Shown: positions 9,905 through 22,336 of the stretch, piece by piece
How positions within the stretch are numbered: position 1 is the first letter of the stretch
Layout: every line of letters begins with the position of its first letter
NCBI RefSeq assembly: GCF_964204645.1
Contig: NC_134036.1
Coordinates: 8,048,704-8,112,703 of the forward strand
DNA length: 64,000 nt
From: Tubulanus polymorphus
Taxonomy: Eukaryota > Nemertea > Palaeonemertea > Tubulaniformes > Tubulanidae
Direction: 5' to 3'
Translations under genes and position numbers: made by a program
Notes under the pieces: model-generated
What the model was told of the DNA's origin: nothing
The model's database searches: none
What the model saw: the letters and a program-made list of their open reading frames with translations, nothing else

Positions 9905-10953
9905 TTAATAACTGGTGAATGTAAAATATATAGATCCTTCAAATAATTCGAGAATATCTAATGCAAATCAAGCAGAACGTAATCATCATATAATTTCTCA
10001 ATCCTTCAAGTAAAATATTAATCCAAATGAAACTTTATATGTTAGAATTCCTAGATTAAATCAAAATACTTTTTATGCTTATCAAGCAGTATGTATTTAT
10101 CAGCTGATATAGAATTAACTGGTAATAATAATAATTATGTTGTAGATAATGTTGTTAGATACTTGATACAAAATTTAGGATGAAAATTGAACCGGAAACT
10201 GTTTTTACATTAGATGATTATAATTTATTTGCATATTATAAAGATTTATGGTTAACAAAAGAAAATTGAAAAAATATGATATTTCTAGGAATTCAAACAG
10301 AAAAATGAAAATAAATTAAGATCAAAAGCAAATAATGCAATAGTAACTAATGCTGCAGATAATTTAATAAAAAACATTTATGGAAGTAAATATGAAATTC
10401 CATTAGATTTTGAATGATAAATAATAATGCACTTTTATATAAATATGCAATTCAAGAAGATATAACATTTGAAATAACTTTTGCTCCTGTAAATGAAATA
10501 GTATTATCTAGTGTAATTAAAGATATGGGTTATAAATAATCGAATATATGTTAAGAATGTGATACAGTAAAACTGTAACTATTAATGCAAGTGATGAAAT
10601 AATAAATGAAAATGACTTTCCTATAAGATCTATTAAAGGTATTTTATTATTTATCACCTAAGTATATGCTAATGGCACAATAGATGTTAATAATCATTAT
10701 AATCCCGAAATATTAAAAGTAGAATCAAATTGATTATTATACTGGTAATAAATTTGCATTATGGGTAGATTTTGGAACAACTGAAGATAACTTGTTACAT
10801 GGTTCTGGGAAAAAATTACAAAATACAAAAGATTGAATACAATTAAACATGATAAAGAAAAAAGGAATCGATGATTATAAAATGCATATTTATATTTATT
10901 CTGATGCGCAATTAAATATATCAAATTCACAATTAGATATTATTCAATATTAA
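9905..10953 (+). pseudogene. Major capsid protein, decayed (copy B)
   Basis: Matches the gene at 51082-52329 along most of its length, with frameshifts, stops and at least two internal deletions (near 10556 and 10716). Recognisable tracts include FALYKYAIQEDITFEITFAP-like and the C-terminal LHGSGKKLQNTKD region. Non-functional. Confidence 0.85.
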
Positions 10954-10983
10954 TAATATAGAAATAATATTTGTGATATATAA

Positions 10984-11924
10984 ATGGAGAATAATATATA
11001 TCGCAATCCTAAAGAACAACATCTAAGAAATTTGTATTATAATCCTGAGAGTTCAGTCTAGGCTGAGAGTTCAGCCTATTCTTCTGTAAAACATATATGG
11101 CGCCAAGTAAAACAAGATAAATTAAATAAGCTAATCCCACAAAATTTTGTAAAATATAAAGATATGAATGAATTTACGTTAGAACGTAATGAAAAATGAA
11201 AAATCTTTAAAACAATGAAAAATCTTTAAAAAGATAATATTGGTTGATATTGAATATAATTGATTTTTTAGTCGTTATGTATGGAGTTTCCGACTATCCA
11301 GAAAAGATGCTGTACAAACATCAAAAGGTTCAAGAAAATTGCTTTCAGGTCCTGCGAATCCAGAATAAAATAGAATTTGATGATGGAAAAGAATTTGATA
11401 ATTCATTTGTTCATGGACTCTTAGATTTTTTAACATTGGATAAGAAAGCAGCTGAAGCAGAGAACAAGAATGTGGAAATATTTTACAGCAAATAATACTT
11501 TTAAATGGATTTATATTTAACCAAAATTAATAGAAGGATATAATAATTCTTATCATTCGTCTATTGGAATGAAACCTATTGATGTTAGAAAATATGAAAA
11601 TGCTGAAATTGTTTGCCATAATTTATATGGAGCATTTCTTGTAGATGATTTTGGTGAACCTATCTATATAAAGTTGGTCAGTAAGTAATAACAACAAAAC
11701 CATATGTCAATGAATTAGTAGATTTTGAAGGTGAAGAAGTTGATTGGTAGTTTATGAAGACGAATTAATTCTAACTACTGAAAAACTAGAACAAGAATAT
11801 AAAATTGAAAAAAAAAATTAAAAACAAAAACTGCTAAAGAAAAAAATATTCTTTAGTAAAATGAGTTGGATGGCTAGATAAATTTAATGAATTGATATCA
11901 TTAAGTGAAATTAAAAATATGTAA
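10984..11924 (+). pseudogene. INT: Integrase, decayed (copy B)
   Basis: Starts at an ATG in GATATATAAATGG as in the other copies. A short tandem duplication of GAGAGTTCAGYCTA lies near 11045. About 100 bases around the first catalytic Asp are lost near 11185, while FDDGKEFDNS (second Asp) and GYNNSYHSSIGMKPID remain. Multiple stops. Confidence 0.82.
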
Positions 11925-11928
11925 ATCA

Positions 11929-12240
11929 ATGAGGAATTATTTATATTTCAACATCATAATATGTTAATTTCTCGTGTAACAAAATGTGGAAAAACTTATT
12001 TTTATATTGAATTCATTAGAAACTGTTTATAAAAACTATTTTGATATATTAGTATTATTTTGTCCAAGATATGAATTCAATAAAACTTATAATAGGAACA
12101 TTACTAGAAATACTAAAATTATTGTATTAGATCCTAGATTGTATTAGATAACAGTTAAAGAAAAATTTAGATAATTGTATTAAAATAGCAATTGATACAT
12201 TGATACATCTAATACATTATTTAATATAGATAATTGTGAC
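11929..12240 (+). pseudogene. ATP: Packaging ATPase, truncated (copy B)
   Basis: The N-terminal half is recognisable, with a KCGKTYF Walker A remnant, followed by a local duplication (GATTGTATTAGATAA) near 12137. Polinton homology ends at about 12240 at the junction with the Penelope-like array. Confidence 0.8.
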
Positions 12241-13230
12241 GTAAGCGGGCATTCGAAAATGAACCAAGAACCGATGACAGAGTTTCTGCCAAATATTAAG
12301 AGAGTCAATAAGATGGTGAATCGCAATACGATATGATCGGTCGTGGCGGAATATCCTTCCTATAATGTTTGAAAGTCCGCAGAGATAAGTTAGCGACGGT
12401 AACCGTTTTGAAACATCGTAATCTTTGTAATTCGCAATAATCATATGAATCAATATGCTCAAACTCATTGCGGTTTCAAAATAATAAATTTAATTATATA
12501 AAATTTCCATTCCCAAATAGGGTGGTTTCTTAAGAGGTAAATCTGCTTAACTGGAAAGCAAACATATCGATATTTTATTTCCCTTTCTATTTTCATGATG
12601 CGGAAAGAGTTTTCAACCGACATAAGAAGCCAATGAGTTTAATCTTAATTGTCGAATCGCGTTAAGACTAATCAAAGCAATAGTATTTCGACCTATTGCC
12701 TAAATCTTTGAAATATGGCCCAGTTGATATCAAACTCTGGGTAGTTGATATCAAACTCTTTTTGAAGCCAACTTTCCTTTTCAAAATTTGTGGCCAGAAT
12801 TTCAAAATCCCCGACTACGGGTCTGTTATGAAAGTATTCAGACCAGGAGCACATCCAGATACGTACAATACCAGTCATCGCGTTATATTGAAATGGTTGA
12901 CGCCGGTACTAAACTATTTGATATGACAATTTATGGCAACGTGTGACTTTCAAAAACATTGCCACCGTAAAGTTCCGTATGCTTAGGTAACATTTCAAAA
13001 TTGCTATAGTAAATACACGTTCACTAAGGAGCAAAATAGTATCGAATGGTTAGATTTTATTTTCATCCCACTTAAATCGAAATTTAAAGTAGGATATAAA
13101 GAGTTCAAATAATGTAAGAACCAAATCAAATTGAAATCGGCGGAAACTAACCGAAGAATATCATCAACGTATCGTCGCAAAAGCTTGGGTCTACTTTCAG
13201 TGTAAAATGAAGAATTGTACTTTCAAATTG

Positions 13231-13539
13231 TTACAAAAATAAACGAGCCAAAACAGGGGTGATTGTATACCCCATAGCCATATTGAAAGTCTGTTTTAAA
13301 AAATTTGAACCAAATAGAAAATAGGAGAATTTTGTACAAAGTTCGATTAAATCCAAGAGACAATCACTATCTGCGATTTCTACGGTATCCCTTGTGTTTT
13401 TATCAAAATGAAAATCAGAAGTAGGTAACTTTCTCCTAAGAAAATCGATAGAAGGTTTAAAAGTAAAATTAGTGAATAAGCTCGCAACGTCAAAATATAT
13501 AAATAATTTATCATGCCCAGGAATAACATTTTTAGACAT
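13231..13539 (-). pseudogene. Penelope-like reverse transcriptase palm fragment
   Basis: 102-codon open stretch with YFDVASLFTNF (first palm Asp motif) and NMAMGYTITPVLARLFL, the family's AMGSPxSP-like motif. The usual serine is replaced and flanking frames are broken, so it is inactive. Confidence 0.8.
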
Positions 13540-13589
13540 TCTAATAAACCCTGATTATCATCAATATATCCACTATTTACAGATTTTGA

Positions 13590-16500
13590 ACTGCAGCCAA
13601 ATATGCCCATTTCCAAATAGGATTGTTTCCAAAACAGGTTTGCCTGCTTATCTGAATGCAAATATCGAACCTACCAAAATGATTTCGATATTTCATTCCC
13701 CATTCTATCTTCATGATGCGGAAAGAGTTTACAACCGACATAAGATGCCAATGAGTTAATCTTAATTGTCGAATCGCGTTAAGACTTATCAAAGCAATAG
13801 TATTTCGACCTATTGCCCAAATCTTTGAAATATGGCCCAGTTGTTATCAGACTCAGGGTAGTTGATATCAAACATTTTTTGTAGCCAACTTTCCTTTTCA
13901 AAGTTTCAAAATCCCCGGCTACGGCTCTGTTATGAAAGTATCGAGACCGAGGGCACATCCAGATACGTGCTATACCAGTTATCGCGTTATATTGAAACGG
14001 TTGACGCCGGTACTAAACTATTTGAAATGACAATTTATACACGTTCACTAAGGAACAAAATAGTATCAAATGGTTAGATTTTATTTTCATCCCACTTCAA
14101 GCGAAATTTAGAGTAGGATATATAAAGAGTTCAAATAATGTAAGAACCCAATCAAATTGAAATCGGCGGAAACTAACCGAAGAATATCATCAACGTAACG
14201 TCGCAGAAGTTTGGGTCTACTTTCAGTGTAAAGAAGAAGAGCTGTGCTTTCAACGTGTTCCAAAAAACCCCAGCCAAAACAGGGGTGATTGTATTCCCCA
14301 TAGCCATACTAAAAGTCTGTTTAAAAAAAAAAATTAGAACCAAATAGAAAATTTGAGTTTTTTGTACAAAGTTCGATTAAATCCAAGAGACAATCGGTAA
14401 TCTGCGATTTCTACGGTATTCCTTGTGGTTTTATCAAAATGAAAATCAGAAGTAGCTAACTTTCTCCTAAGAAAATCCATAGAAGGTTTAAAAGTAACAT
14501 TAGTGAATAAGCTCGCAACATTAAAATATATAAATAATTTATCATGCCCATTTTAGCCATTCTAATAAAACCTGATTATTATCAATATATCCACTATTTA
14601 CTGATTTTGAATTACAGCCAAAGATGTCCATTCCCAAATAGGATGGTTTCCAAAACAGGTAAGCCTGCTTATCTGAAGGCAAACATATCGAACCTACCAA
14701 AATGATTTCGATATTTCATTCCCCTTTCTATCTTTATGATGCGGAAAGAGTTTACAACCGACATAAGAAGCCAATGAGTTTAATTTTAATTGTCGAATTG
14801 CGTTAAGACTAATCAAAGCAATAGTATTTCAACCTATTGCCTAGATCTTTGAAATATGGTCCAGTTGTTATCCGACTCGGGGAAGTTGATATCAAACTCT
14901 TTTTGTAGCCAACTTTCCTTTTCAAAATTTAAAAATTCCCGGCTATGGGTTCGTCATGAAAGTATTGAGACCGAGGGCACATCCAGATACGGGCTATACC
15001 AGTCATCGCGTTATATTGAAATTGTTGACGCCGGTACTAAACTATTTGAAATGAAAATTTATGGCGACGTGTGACTTTCAAAAACATTGTCACTGTAAAG
15101 TTCGGTATGCTTAGGTAACATTTCAAAATTGCTATAGCAAATACACGTTCACTAATGAGCAAAATAGTATCAAATGGTTAGATTTTATTTTCATCCCACT
15201 TAAATCGAAATTTAATAGAGTAGGATATATAAAGAGTTCAAATAATGTAAGAACCTAATCAAATTGAAATCGGCGGAAACTAACAGTAACATTTTTAGAC
15301 ATTCTAATAAACCCTGATTATCATCAATGTATCCACTATTTACAGATTTTGAACTGCAGCCAAAGATGTCCATTCCAAATTGGATGGTTTCCAAAACCGG
15401 TAAGCCAGCTTATCTGAAGGCAAACATCGAACCTACCAAAATGATTTCGATATTTCATTCCCATTTATATCCTCATGATGCGGAAAGAGCTTACAACCGA
15501 CATAAGATGCCAATGAGTTTAATCTTAATGGTCGAATCGCGTTAAGACTAATCAAAGCAATAGTATTTCGACGTATTGCCCAAATCTTTGAAATATGGCC
15601 CAGTTGTTATCAGACTCAGGGTAGTTGATATCAAACATTTTTTGTAGCCAACTTTCCTTTTCAAAGTTTCAAAATCCCCGGCTACGGCTCTGTTATGAAA
15701 GTATCGAGACCGAGGGCACATCCAGATACGCGCTATACCAGTTATCGCGTTATATTGAAACGGTTGACGCCGGTACTAAACTATTTGAAATGACAATTTA
15801 TACACGTTCACTAAGGAACAAAATAGTATCAAATGGTTAGATTTTATTTTCATCCCACTTCAAGCGAAATTTAGAGTAGGATATATAAAGAGTTCAAATA
15901 ATGTAAGAACCCAATCAAATTGAAATCGGCGGAAACTAACCGAAGAATATCATCAACGTAACGTCGCAGAAGTTTGGGTCTACTTTCAGTGTAAAGAAGA
16001 AGAGCTGTGCTTTCAACGTGTTCCAAAAAACCCCAGCCAAAACAGGGGTGATTGTATTCCCCATAGCCATACTAAAAGTCTGTTTAAAAAAAAAAATTAG
16101 AACCAAATAGAAAATATGAGTTTTTTGTACAAAGTTCGATTAAATCCAAGAGACAATCGGTAATCTGCGATTTCTACGGTATTCCTTGTGGTTTTATCAA
16201 AATGAAAATCAGAAGTAGCTAACTTTCTCCTAAGAAAATCCATAGAAGGTTTAAAAGTAACATTAGTGAATAAGCTCGCAACACTAAAATATATAAATAA
16301 TTTATCATGCCCATTTTAGCCATTCTAATAAAACCTGATTATTATCAATATATCCACTATTTACTGATTTTGAATTACAGCCAAAGATGTCCATTCCCAA
16401 ATAGGATGGTTTCCAAAACAGGTAAGCATGCTTATCTGAAGGCAAACATATCGAACCTACCAAAATGATTTCGATATTTCATTCCCCTTTCTATGTTTAT

Positions 16501-17310
16501 GATGCGGAAAGAGTTTACAACCGACATAAGAAGCCAATGAGTTTAATTTAATTGTCGAATTGCGTTAAGACTAATCAAAGCAATAGTATTTCGACTTATT
16601 GCCTAAATCTTTGAAATATGGTCCAGTTGTTATCAGACTCGGGGAAGTTGATATCAAACTCTTTTTGTAGCCAACTTTCCTTTTCAAAATTTAAAAATCC
16701 CCGGCTACGGGTTCGTCATGAAAGTATTGAGACCGAGGGCACATCCAGATACGGGCTATACCAGTCATCGCGTTATATTGAAATTGTTGACGCCGGTACT
16801 AAACTATTTGAAATGAAAATTTATGGCGACGTGTGACTTTCAAAAACATTGTCACTGTAAAGTTCGGTATGCTTAGGTAACATTTCAAAATTGCTATAGC
16901 AAATACACGTTCACTAATGAGCAAAATAGTATCAAATGGTTAGATTTTATTTTCATCCCACTTAAATCGAAATTTAATAGAGTAGGATATATAAAGAGTT
17001 CAAATAATGTAAGAACCTAATCAAATTGAAATCGGCGGAAACTAACAGTAACATTTTTAGACATTCTAATAAACCCTGATTATTATCAATATATCCACTA
17101 TTTACAGATTTTGAACTGCAGCCAAAGATGTCCATTCCAAATTGGATGGTTTCCAAAACAGGTAAGCCAGCTTATCTGAAGGCAAACATCGAACCTACCA
17201 AAATGATTTCGATATTTCATTCCCATTTATATCCTCATGATGCGGAAAGAGCTTACAACCGACATAAGATGCCAATGAGTTTAATCTTAATGGTCGAATC
17301 GCGTTTAGAC
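13590..17310. repeat. 1.76-kb tandem duplication inside the Penelope array
   Basis: Matching landmarks recur with constant spacing: 13862 and 15625, 14856 and 16618, 15212 and 16974, spacing 1,762-1,763. The two copies differ at only scattered bases, so this duplication is much younger than the decay of the element. Each unit contains one long and one shortened subunit. Confidence 0.85.
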
Positions 17311-17699
17311 TAATCAAAGCAATAGTATTTCGACCTATTGCCTAAATCTTTGAAATATGGCCCAGTTGTTATCAGGCTCTGGGAAGTCGATATCAAACTC
17401 TTTTTTAGCCAACTTTCCTTTTCAAAATTTCAAAATCCCCGGCTACGGGTCTGTTATGAAAGTATTGAGACCAAGAGCATATCCAGATACGTGCTATACC
17501 AGTCATCGCGTGATATTGAAATGGTTGACGATGGTACTAAACTATTTGAAATTAAAATTCATTGCATCGTGTGACTTTCAATAACATTGCCACCGTAAGT
17601 CTTGGATGCTTAAGTAACATCTCTTTAATTTTTCGACGATCTCTGTTTTTCTCATTGCATGATTTCTTTTTTAATCAGATATCAGTATTCGGTTCATTC

Positions 17700-18190
17700 A
17701 AGCTCAACACGTTCTAACCTGCCCCAATTCACATCGGCCCTACAATGCCTACCGACATTTACACTGCCTATTGCAATACACCTATCAAACATTGTACTAA
17801 GCATACCCTTCCAAGAACTAAACCCATCCCAAACCCAACCACAACCCGACAACCCTACCCCACCCAGAGACCTTACCCTATCACATCCTGTCCTACCCTA
17901 TCCTATTACCATACCCCACCTCATCCTCCTACCCGAACCCTACCACCGTCACTTATGTAATGCCCTTACACCAGCCTTTCTATCTCATCGCAGACCTACC
18001 GAACTACACTACCCTATCCTACCACATACACCACTCACCCCGTGATCAGTTCTACCAAACTCACCATCCAACCCAACCACACCAACGCATCCTGCACCAT
18101 CCAACTCGACCTAACCTTATCACATTGTCCTATTCTACCCTACGTGTGAGCTCCTCTGTACCCTTCCCTATTCCAAACCACTCCTAATCC
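17700..18190 (+). repeat. G-depleted, C-rich low-complexity tract
   Basis: About 490 bases of mostly C, A and T on the plus strand, with recurring CCTACCC, CCTATCC and CCAACCC and very few G. Overlapping open frames in all three plus-strand frames are by-products of the missing G (few TAG/TGA), not genes. It looks like a degenerate pentanucleotide-type satellite. Confidence 0.7.
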
Positions 18191-18199
18191 ACACTACAA

Positions 18200-18950
18200 T
18201 CAGAGAGGTAGAAATGCCACGATGTCGCGGTTTAAATGGATGGGAATGATTCTTATCGCTAATGAAGATGAGAGAATAAACATTCTTCCAAATGAGGAGG
18301 AATAAATGAAATGACTGTGTACACAATCAGTGTTACATGTACATCAGTCACAACTTAGTTAGACTGAAACAATGAGTGAATCTTCTACATTTACAATCTT
18401 ACACATATCAGACTGCATTCAAAATACTTTACAGCTCCTAGTGATAAACTCTATCTTTTTTACTAAGCGATTCATTTTTCCTCCGTTGCTCCTCTGTCGC
18501 TCATATTGCTCTTGCAGCTCAAGTTTGTGAATCTATGTACAAGTTTGTGAATCTATGTACCGGCACTGCGCATCAATGAGCTCTGTAGCATTAACCTTTG
18601 CTGGAAGAAATCAAGGTTTTAAAAGACCAAACAAACTAGTCTTTTTTTCGAAGTCGAACGAAGCGCTTTTTATTTTTTACTGAAAATGTTTACAAAAAGC
18701 GCTGTAATGACTATCGAAATAGAAATTAAGAATTATATGAACCACTGTTTGGGATGTCTGGAGCTCCTGGTGGTATCACGTCGCCGTGGAACTTAATCCC
18801 GGTACCGAAGAGTTTGCCGATATTTTCTCTAGTTACTAGCTCGGGAAAATGAAGCTCTGAAAAACCTTGACAGTTTCCGGTTCTGTATTTTCAGCTTAGG
18901 GGTGAATAATTATATTTAAACTTACTTGTCTTTAAACTTTTGATACCGTT
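18200..18950. other. Host intergenic DNA
   Basis: No gene or repeat family recognised. One short direct duplication (CAAGTTTGTGAATCTATGTAC twice, near 18520-18560) and an AAGCGC pair flanking 18665-18705 are the only structures noted. Confidence 0.5.
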
Positions 18951-18954
18951 TCAT

Positions 18955-19202
18955 ATTGTGCTGCTGCTGTTGCTGCTCCTATGTTGACGGATGCTGCCTC
19001 TCCTATGTTGATGGATGCTGCTGCTCCTATGTTGACGGTTGCTGCTGCTCCTGTTTTGACGGATGCTGCCTCTCCTATGTTGATGGATGCTGCTGCTGCT
19101 GCTGCTGCTATACCACATGTAGATCCTGCTACACACGATGAATACCCCAGCGAAACGATATCAGAAAACTCAATTCATTCTTTCACTTTTATTCATCGTT
19201 GA
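18955..19202 (+). CDS. Possible host exon with 8-residue repeats
   Basis: A 24-bp unit is repeated five times (ATGTTGACGGATGCTGCCTCTCCT and variants). The open frame encodes AA-x-PML-(T/M)-D repeats, then an alanine run and a unique tail to a stop at 19200-19202. The repeat length keeps the frame, but several other frames are also open on both strands, so coding is uncertain. It could equally be a non-coding minisatellite. No family recognised. Confidence 0.25.
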
Positions 19203-20240
19203 AAGATTCTAATTCATTTTTATATAAAATGAACACTTACTCAACCATTCAGATTAAATAAAGATCCCATGTTTTAATGTTGACTATTCAATCGATTTTG
19301 TTTCCAGTGTGCTATCAATCTAAAACAGATTGAGAAAACAGAAGGAAATTATTCTAAAAAAGAAATCTTCACACTTAGGAGGAACTAACAACAATGAATA
19401 TGTTGAATACTCACCGTTATATTCTAAAAGTTTTCGAAAATCTGATTCTGACTTGTCGAGATATCTATCACTAGGGCGTTTTGGGTATCTACAAACGAAA
19501 ACTAAAGACTTAAGGTTTCCGAACGAAAATGTCAACTATAAGAATGAAATAAATTGAACTTGAGAAATTAAACTAGGACTGAAATAAAAGATTTGAATAC
19601 AAAACTAATTCAGTTTTTGAAGAATGGTACTATACACCTACAACAAAATCTAACTACAAAATCTTTGAAATGAAAGATAGTTCACGAATCCACTGATTTA
19701 AATACATTTCATGATCGTTAATCTTAATTATAATCTAAAGCTTACCAGATATGTTGGGATTTTCTGACTTGGCTTTGGTGGGTAATCATATCTCAATACA
19801 GGCTCTTTCTTCACTGGTGTACGTGCGCTATACGTGGTGGCTGGTTCTCGAATGAAGCTCTAACCAAGCGTTACCACAATACGATTTGGGCGGCGACTAT
19901 TGTGTGGAAATTCGATCATACCGTGACCCAAAATTGGCACAATGAAGTAGGTGTACTAAAATATTCTAACTCTACTACTAAATTGTCTGCTTCATTCTTT
20001 TATGGTGCATGCGGGTTTAATACACCAACTTCAGCGGGTTTAGAACGCGGCTACAAGACCGAAACAAGAGGCAGGAATATTCACATCACTCCTGTTTTAA
20101 CTAATAGATACATGTATTCTAAAATAAAACGACGTAATTAGTTACTATATGCACCGGCACGAAAATTGACGGCCATCGGATCAATGTCTCCTTAATGGCA
20201 AATGTTATCGTACAAAAATTTGATAATTTCAAATCATTTG
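19203..20240. other. Host DNA, two short open frames of unknown status
   Basis: Contains a 75-codon open frame at 19330-19557, rich in Ser, Lys and Tyr, and a 79-codon frame at 19902-20141. Neither matches a family I know or has a visible start context or splice pattern. They may be exon fragments or chance frames. Confidence 0.4.
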
Positions 20241-20319
20241 TTTTGCTAAGTATTTTTAGCAAAGTCGATTCGTTTTATTAATTGGGGACATTTGACAAGG
20301 AGGACTGAGTATGAATGAA

Positions 20320-20560
20320 ATAAAATGTTAAAAAGTAGGAAAATATTAACATAAAAACTGAAGTCATCCTCAATCCTCCTTGTGAAACATACCCCAGTAA
20401 CAAACGACCGAGCCATTTTGAAAATACTTGATAACACAAAACATGGCCGAAGCCGAGAGATCAAAACAGAAGAAAGAAAATGATAAAAATTCGCCAAAAA
20501 TATTCACATAAAAACTGAACTCATCCTCAATCCTCCTTGTAAACACCCCCGGTATGTGCT
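20320..20560. repeat. Minisatellite, same family as 8200-8620
   Basis: Two units containing AACTGAAGTCATCCTCAATCCTCCTTG, CGACCGAGCCATTTTGAAAATACTTG and GCCGAAGCCGAGA. The match to the copy upstream of Polinton fragment B shows this is a dispersed host repeat. Confidence 0.75.
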
Positions 20561-21190
20561 ATTTTCAGTTAAACAATAAATATTATTTTTCACCGAAACA
20601 GGTAAATTAAATCAATTTGGGCTTTGGTTTATTCTAGACTTGTCAAAGTGTTGAGACCAAATTACTGTTTCTAAGACTCGTAGTTCATAGTTTTCCCCAC
20701 ATACATAACACCAGATCTCGATACAGCCCAGACACTATCTTATGCATCTTTCCACGGACAAATTCATAAAACCAGCACATGAATATACTGATAGATATAC
20801 ATTCTGCCAAGTACAGTGCCTCCATCTTTATAAATGTATCGATATATTATTTGTAAAAAACCTATACACCAACGATAAGGTTTAATTGACATACTTTTAC
20901 AAGTAAAACCAGCCTACTTGTTTATAGGGCCCTTCAGAAAATTTCACATATTACATAAAATATTGAATTAACCTTGCTTTTACATACTTAAAAAATCGTT
21001 TAAATAATAACTGACTAATATACATCTTAATTATCAGCCAAAAGATATTCATAAGTGACTTCACTCATTGATTTCGTCAAATATTGTGAATATTAAAGCA
21101 ATCGTGTTTGGTCTTTCGGTATCATACATTGTAATTTACATGTACATCAACGTAACTTAAGATTGATGTGTTCAGTGGCGGCTAGGACCT
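20561..21190. other. Host intergenic DNA, nothing recognised
   Basis: AT-rich sequence without long open frames on either strand. No repeat family or RNA gene was recognised by eye. Confidence 0.5.
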
Positions 21191-22080
21191 TCTTAGTGAC
21201 AGTCGAAACTGCAGCTTTCCCTCGTCCTCTATCTTCTTCAACACTGTACTGACAATATTCGTAGGCCTACTGTCGTCCAATGCCTCCTATGTGTGATGTC
21301 CTGTGAAAATCAAATTTACCTATAGAGTTGCGATGCAAATCTTTGAAAAAAATCATTTCAGGATGATACGTACTATTTCGGATTTTGGATACTTCTCGAC
21401 TGGTATGTAGCTTTAAACAGGCGCTTAATCGCTGATGTGTGCTTTATTCGTCCTTTTGTTTAGTGGCTGCTATGTGGGCTGGCCTGTAGAATACAAAACT
21501 ATCTATATAAATACAATCTACTCAATTGGATTTGAAAAAAATAATTAGATTAAAAAAACATACCTTTTCTTTCAACATCTCCCTCTTTGTAGTTAGTATG
21601 TCGATTCATTCAAGTGTTGAATCGATGCCGTGTGTTTGGCTAGATTCGTCATCAGTGCCAATACTCGTACTGCTGCCAATGCATCTGATGTGTGATGGCC
21701 TGCAAAAATCAATATCATCAATAGATTTACAATTTATAAATGCAAGTCTTTGAAAATAATCATTTCAGGATAATACCTACCACTTCGGAATTCATGACTG
21801 ATATGGGGCTTATCAGGCACTTTATCGCTGCTGTGTTTTTCATTCGCACTGTTGTTCAGTGGCTGCTATGTGGGTTGGCCTGTAGAATACAAAACTATCT
21901 ATATCAATGCTATCTACTTAATAGGATTTGAAAAACTAATTGGATGTAGAAACACGTACTTTTCGTTGCATCCCTAATTTTAGCAAGTATGTTGATTCAT
22001 TCAGGTGCTGAATCGATGCCGTTTGCTAGGATGATACGTACTTCTTCGGAATTGGGATACTTCATGGCTGATATGGAGCT
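21190..22080. repeat. Degenerate tandem repeat, about 400-bp unit
   Basis: Three imperfect units share GTGGCTGCTATGTGGGYTGG, CCTGTAGAATACAAAACTAT, ATTCATTCAAGTGTTGAATC and CAGGATRATACSTAC. Short open frames (e.g. 21526, 21740) follow the repeat and are not supported as genes. Confidence 0.7.
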
Positions 22081-22129
22081 CGAACACTCGAATTTATTTT
22101 CCGACCTTTCAACCTTTGACTTGAAACAA

Positions 22130-22336
22130 CTTATCCCCTATTACTCTATCCAATCACAAGTCTCATAATTTACAAGTCTCACACGCTGGGTATTCCCCAT
22201 TACTCTAGCCAATCACAAGCCTCATAATTTACAAGTCTCAACACGCAGCTGGGGATTCCCCACTGTTGAGTAGTATAAATGGGCGGGTGTTTGTGGGGTA
22301 CTCATACGTGGCGGGACGCGTTGAGAGGTAAGTGTT
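22130..22336 (+). promoter_or_regulatory. CCAAT-repeat and TATA-like promoter region upstream of copy C polymerase
   Basis: A direct repeat of about 60 bases carries CCAATCACAAGYCTCATAATTTACAAGTCT twice. It is followed by GTATAAATGGGCGGG at about 22273, then a GC-rich leader, GAGAGGTAAGTG, and the polymerase ATG at 22337. CCAAT boxes plus TATA is a cellular RNA polymerase II layout, unlike the T-run/TAAATG context in the rest of the family. The GGTAAGTG could be a splice donor, but no acceptor was identified. Confidence 0.45.

Larger units (their letters stand above)
8625..12240 (+). mobile_element. Polinton copy B, decayed 3' fragment
   Basis: Plus-strand remains of the 484-aa gene, major capsid protein, integrase and ATPase, in the copy E order, with many stops and small indels. 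It ends abruptly at 12240 inside the ATPase where Penelope-like sequence begins. Divergence from copy E is clearly greater than that of copy A, so this is an older insertion. Confidence 0.85.
12241..17640 (-). mobile_element. Penelope-like element array, decayed
   Basis: Minus-strand reverse transcriptase fragments typical of Penelope-like elements. A PPRPIIS...SPSY stretch lies at 12300-12400. DVASLFTNF followed by AMGYTITPVLARL lies at 13231-13539, and an RRYVDDIL catalytic box lies near 14195 and again near 15960. Units are in tandem, as these elements often are. At about 13590-17310 a 1,762-1,763-bp unit is present twice at very high identity. Smaller deletion units lacking the catalytic core alternate with longer ones. 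No intact ORF. Confidence 0.8.

Noticed and set aside
12696-12926. Plus-strand 76-codon open frame and its relatives at 13862, 14856, 15625, 16618, 17338
   Set aside because: Antisense to Penelope-like reverse transcriptase fragments and repeated with the array.
17659-18187. Overlapping open frames in the C-rich tract
   Set aside because: Several plus-strand frames are open because the strand lacks G; no codon bias or start context.
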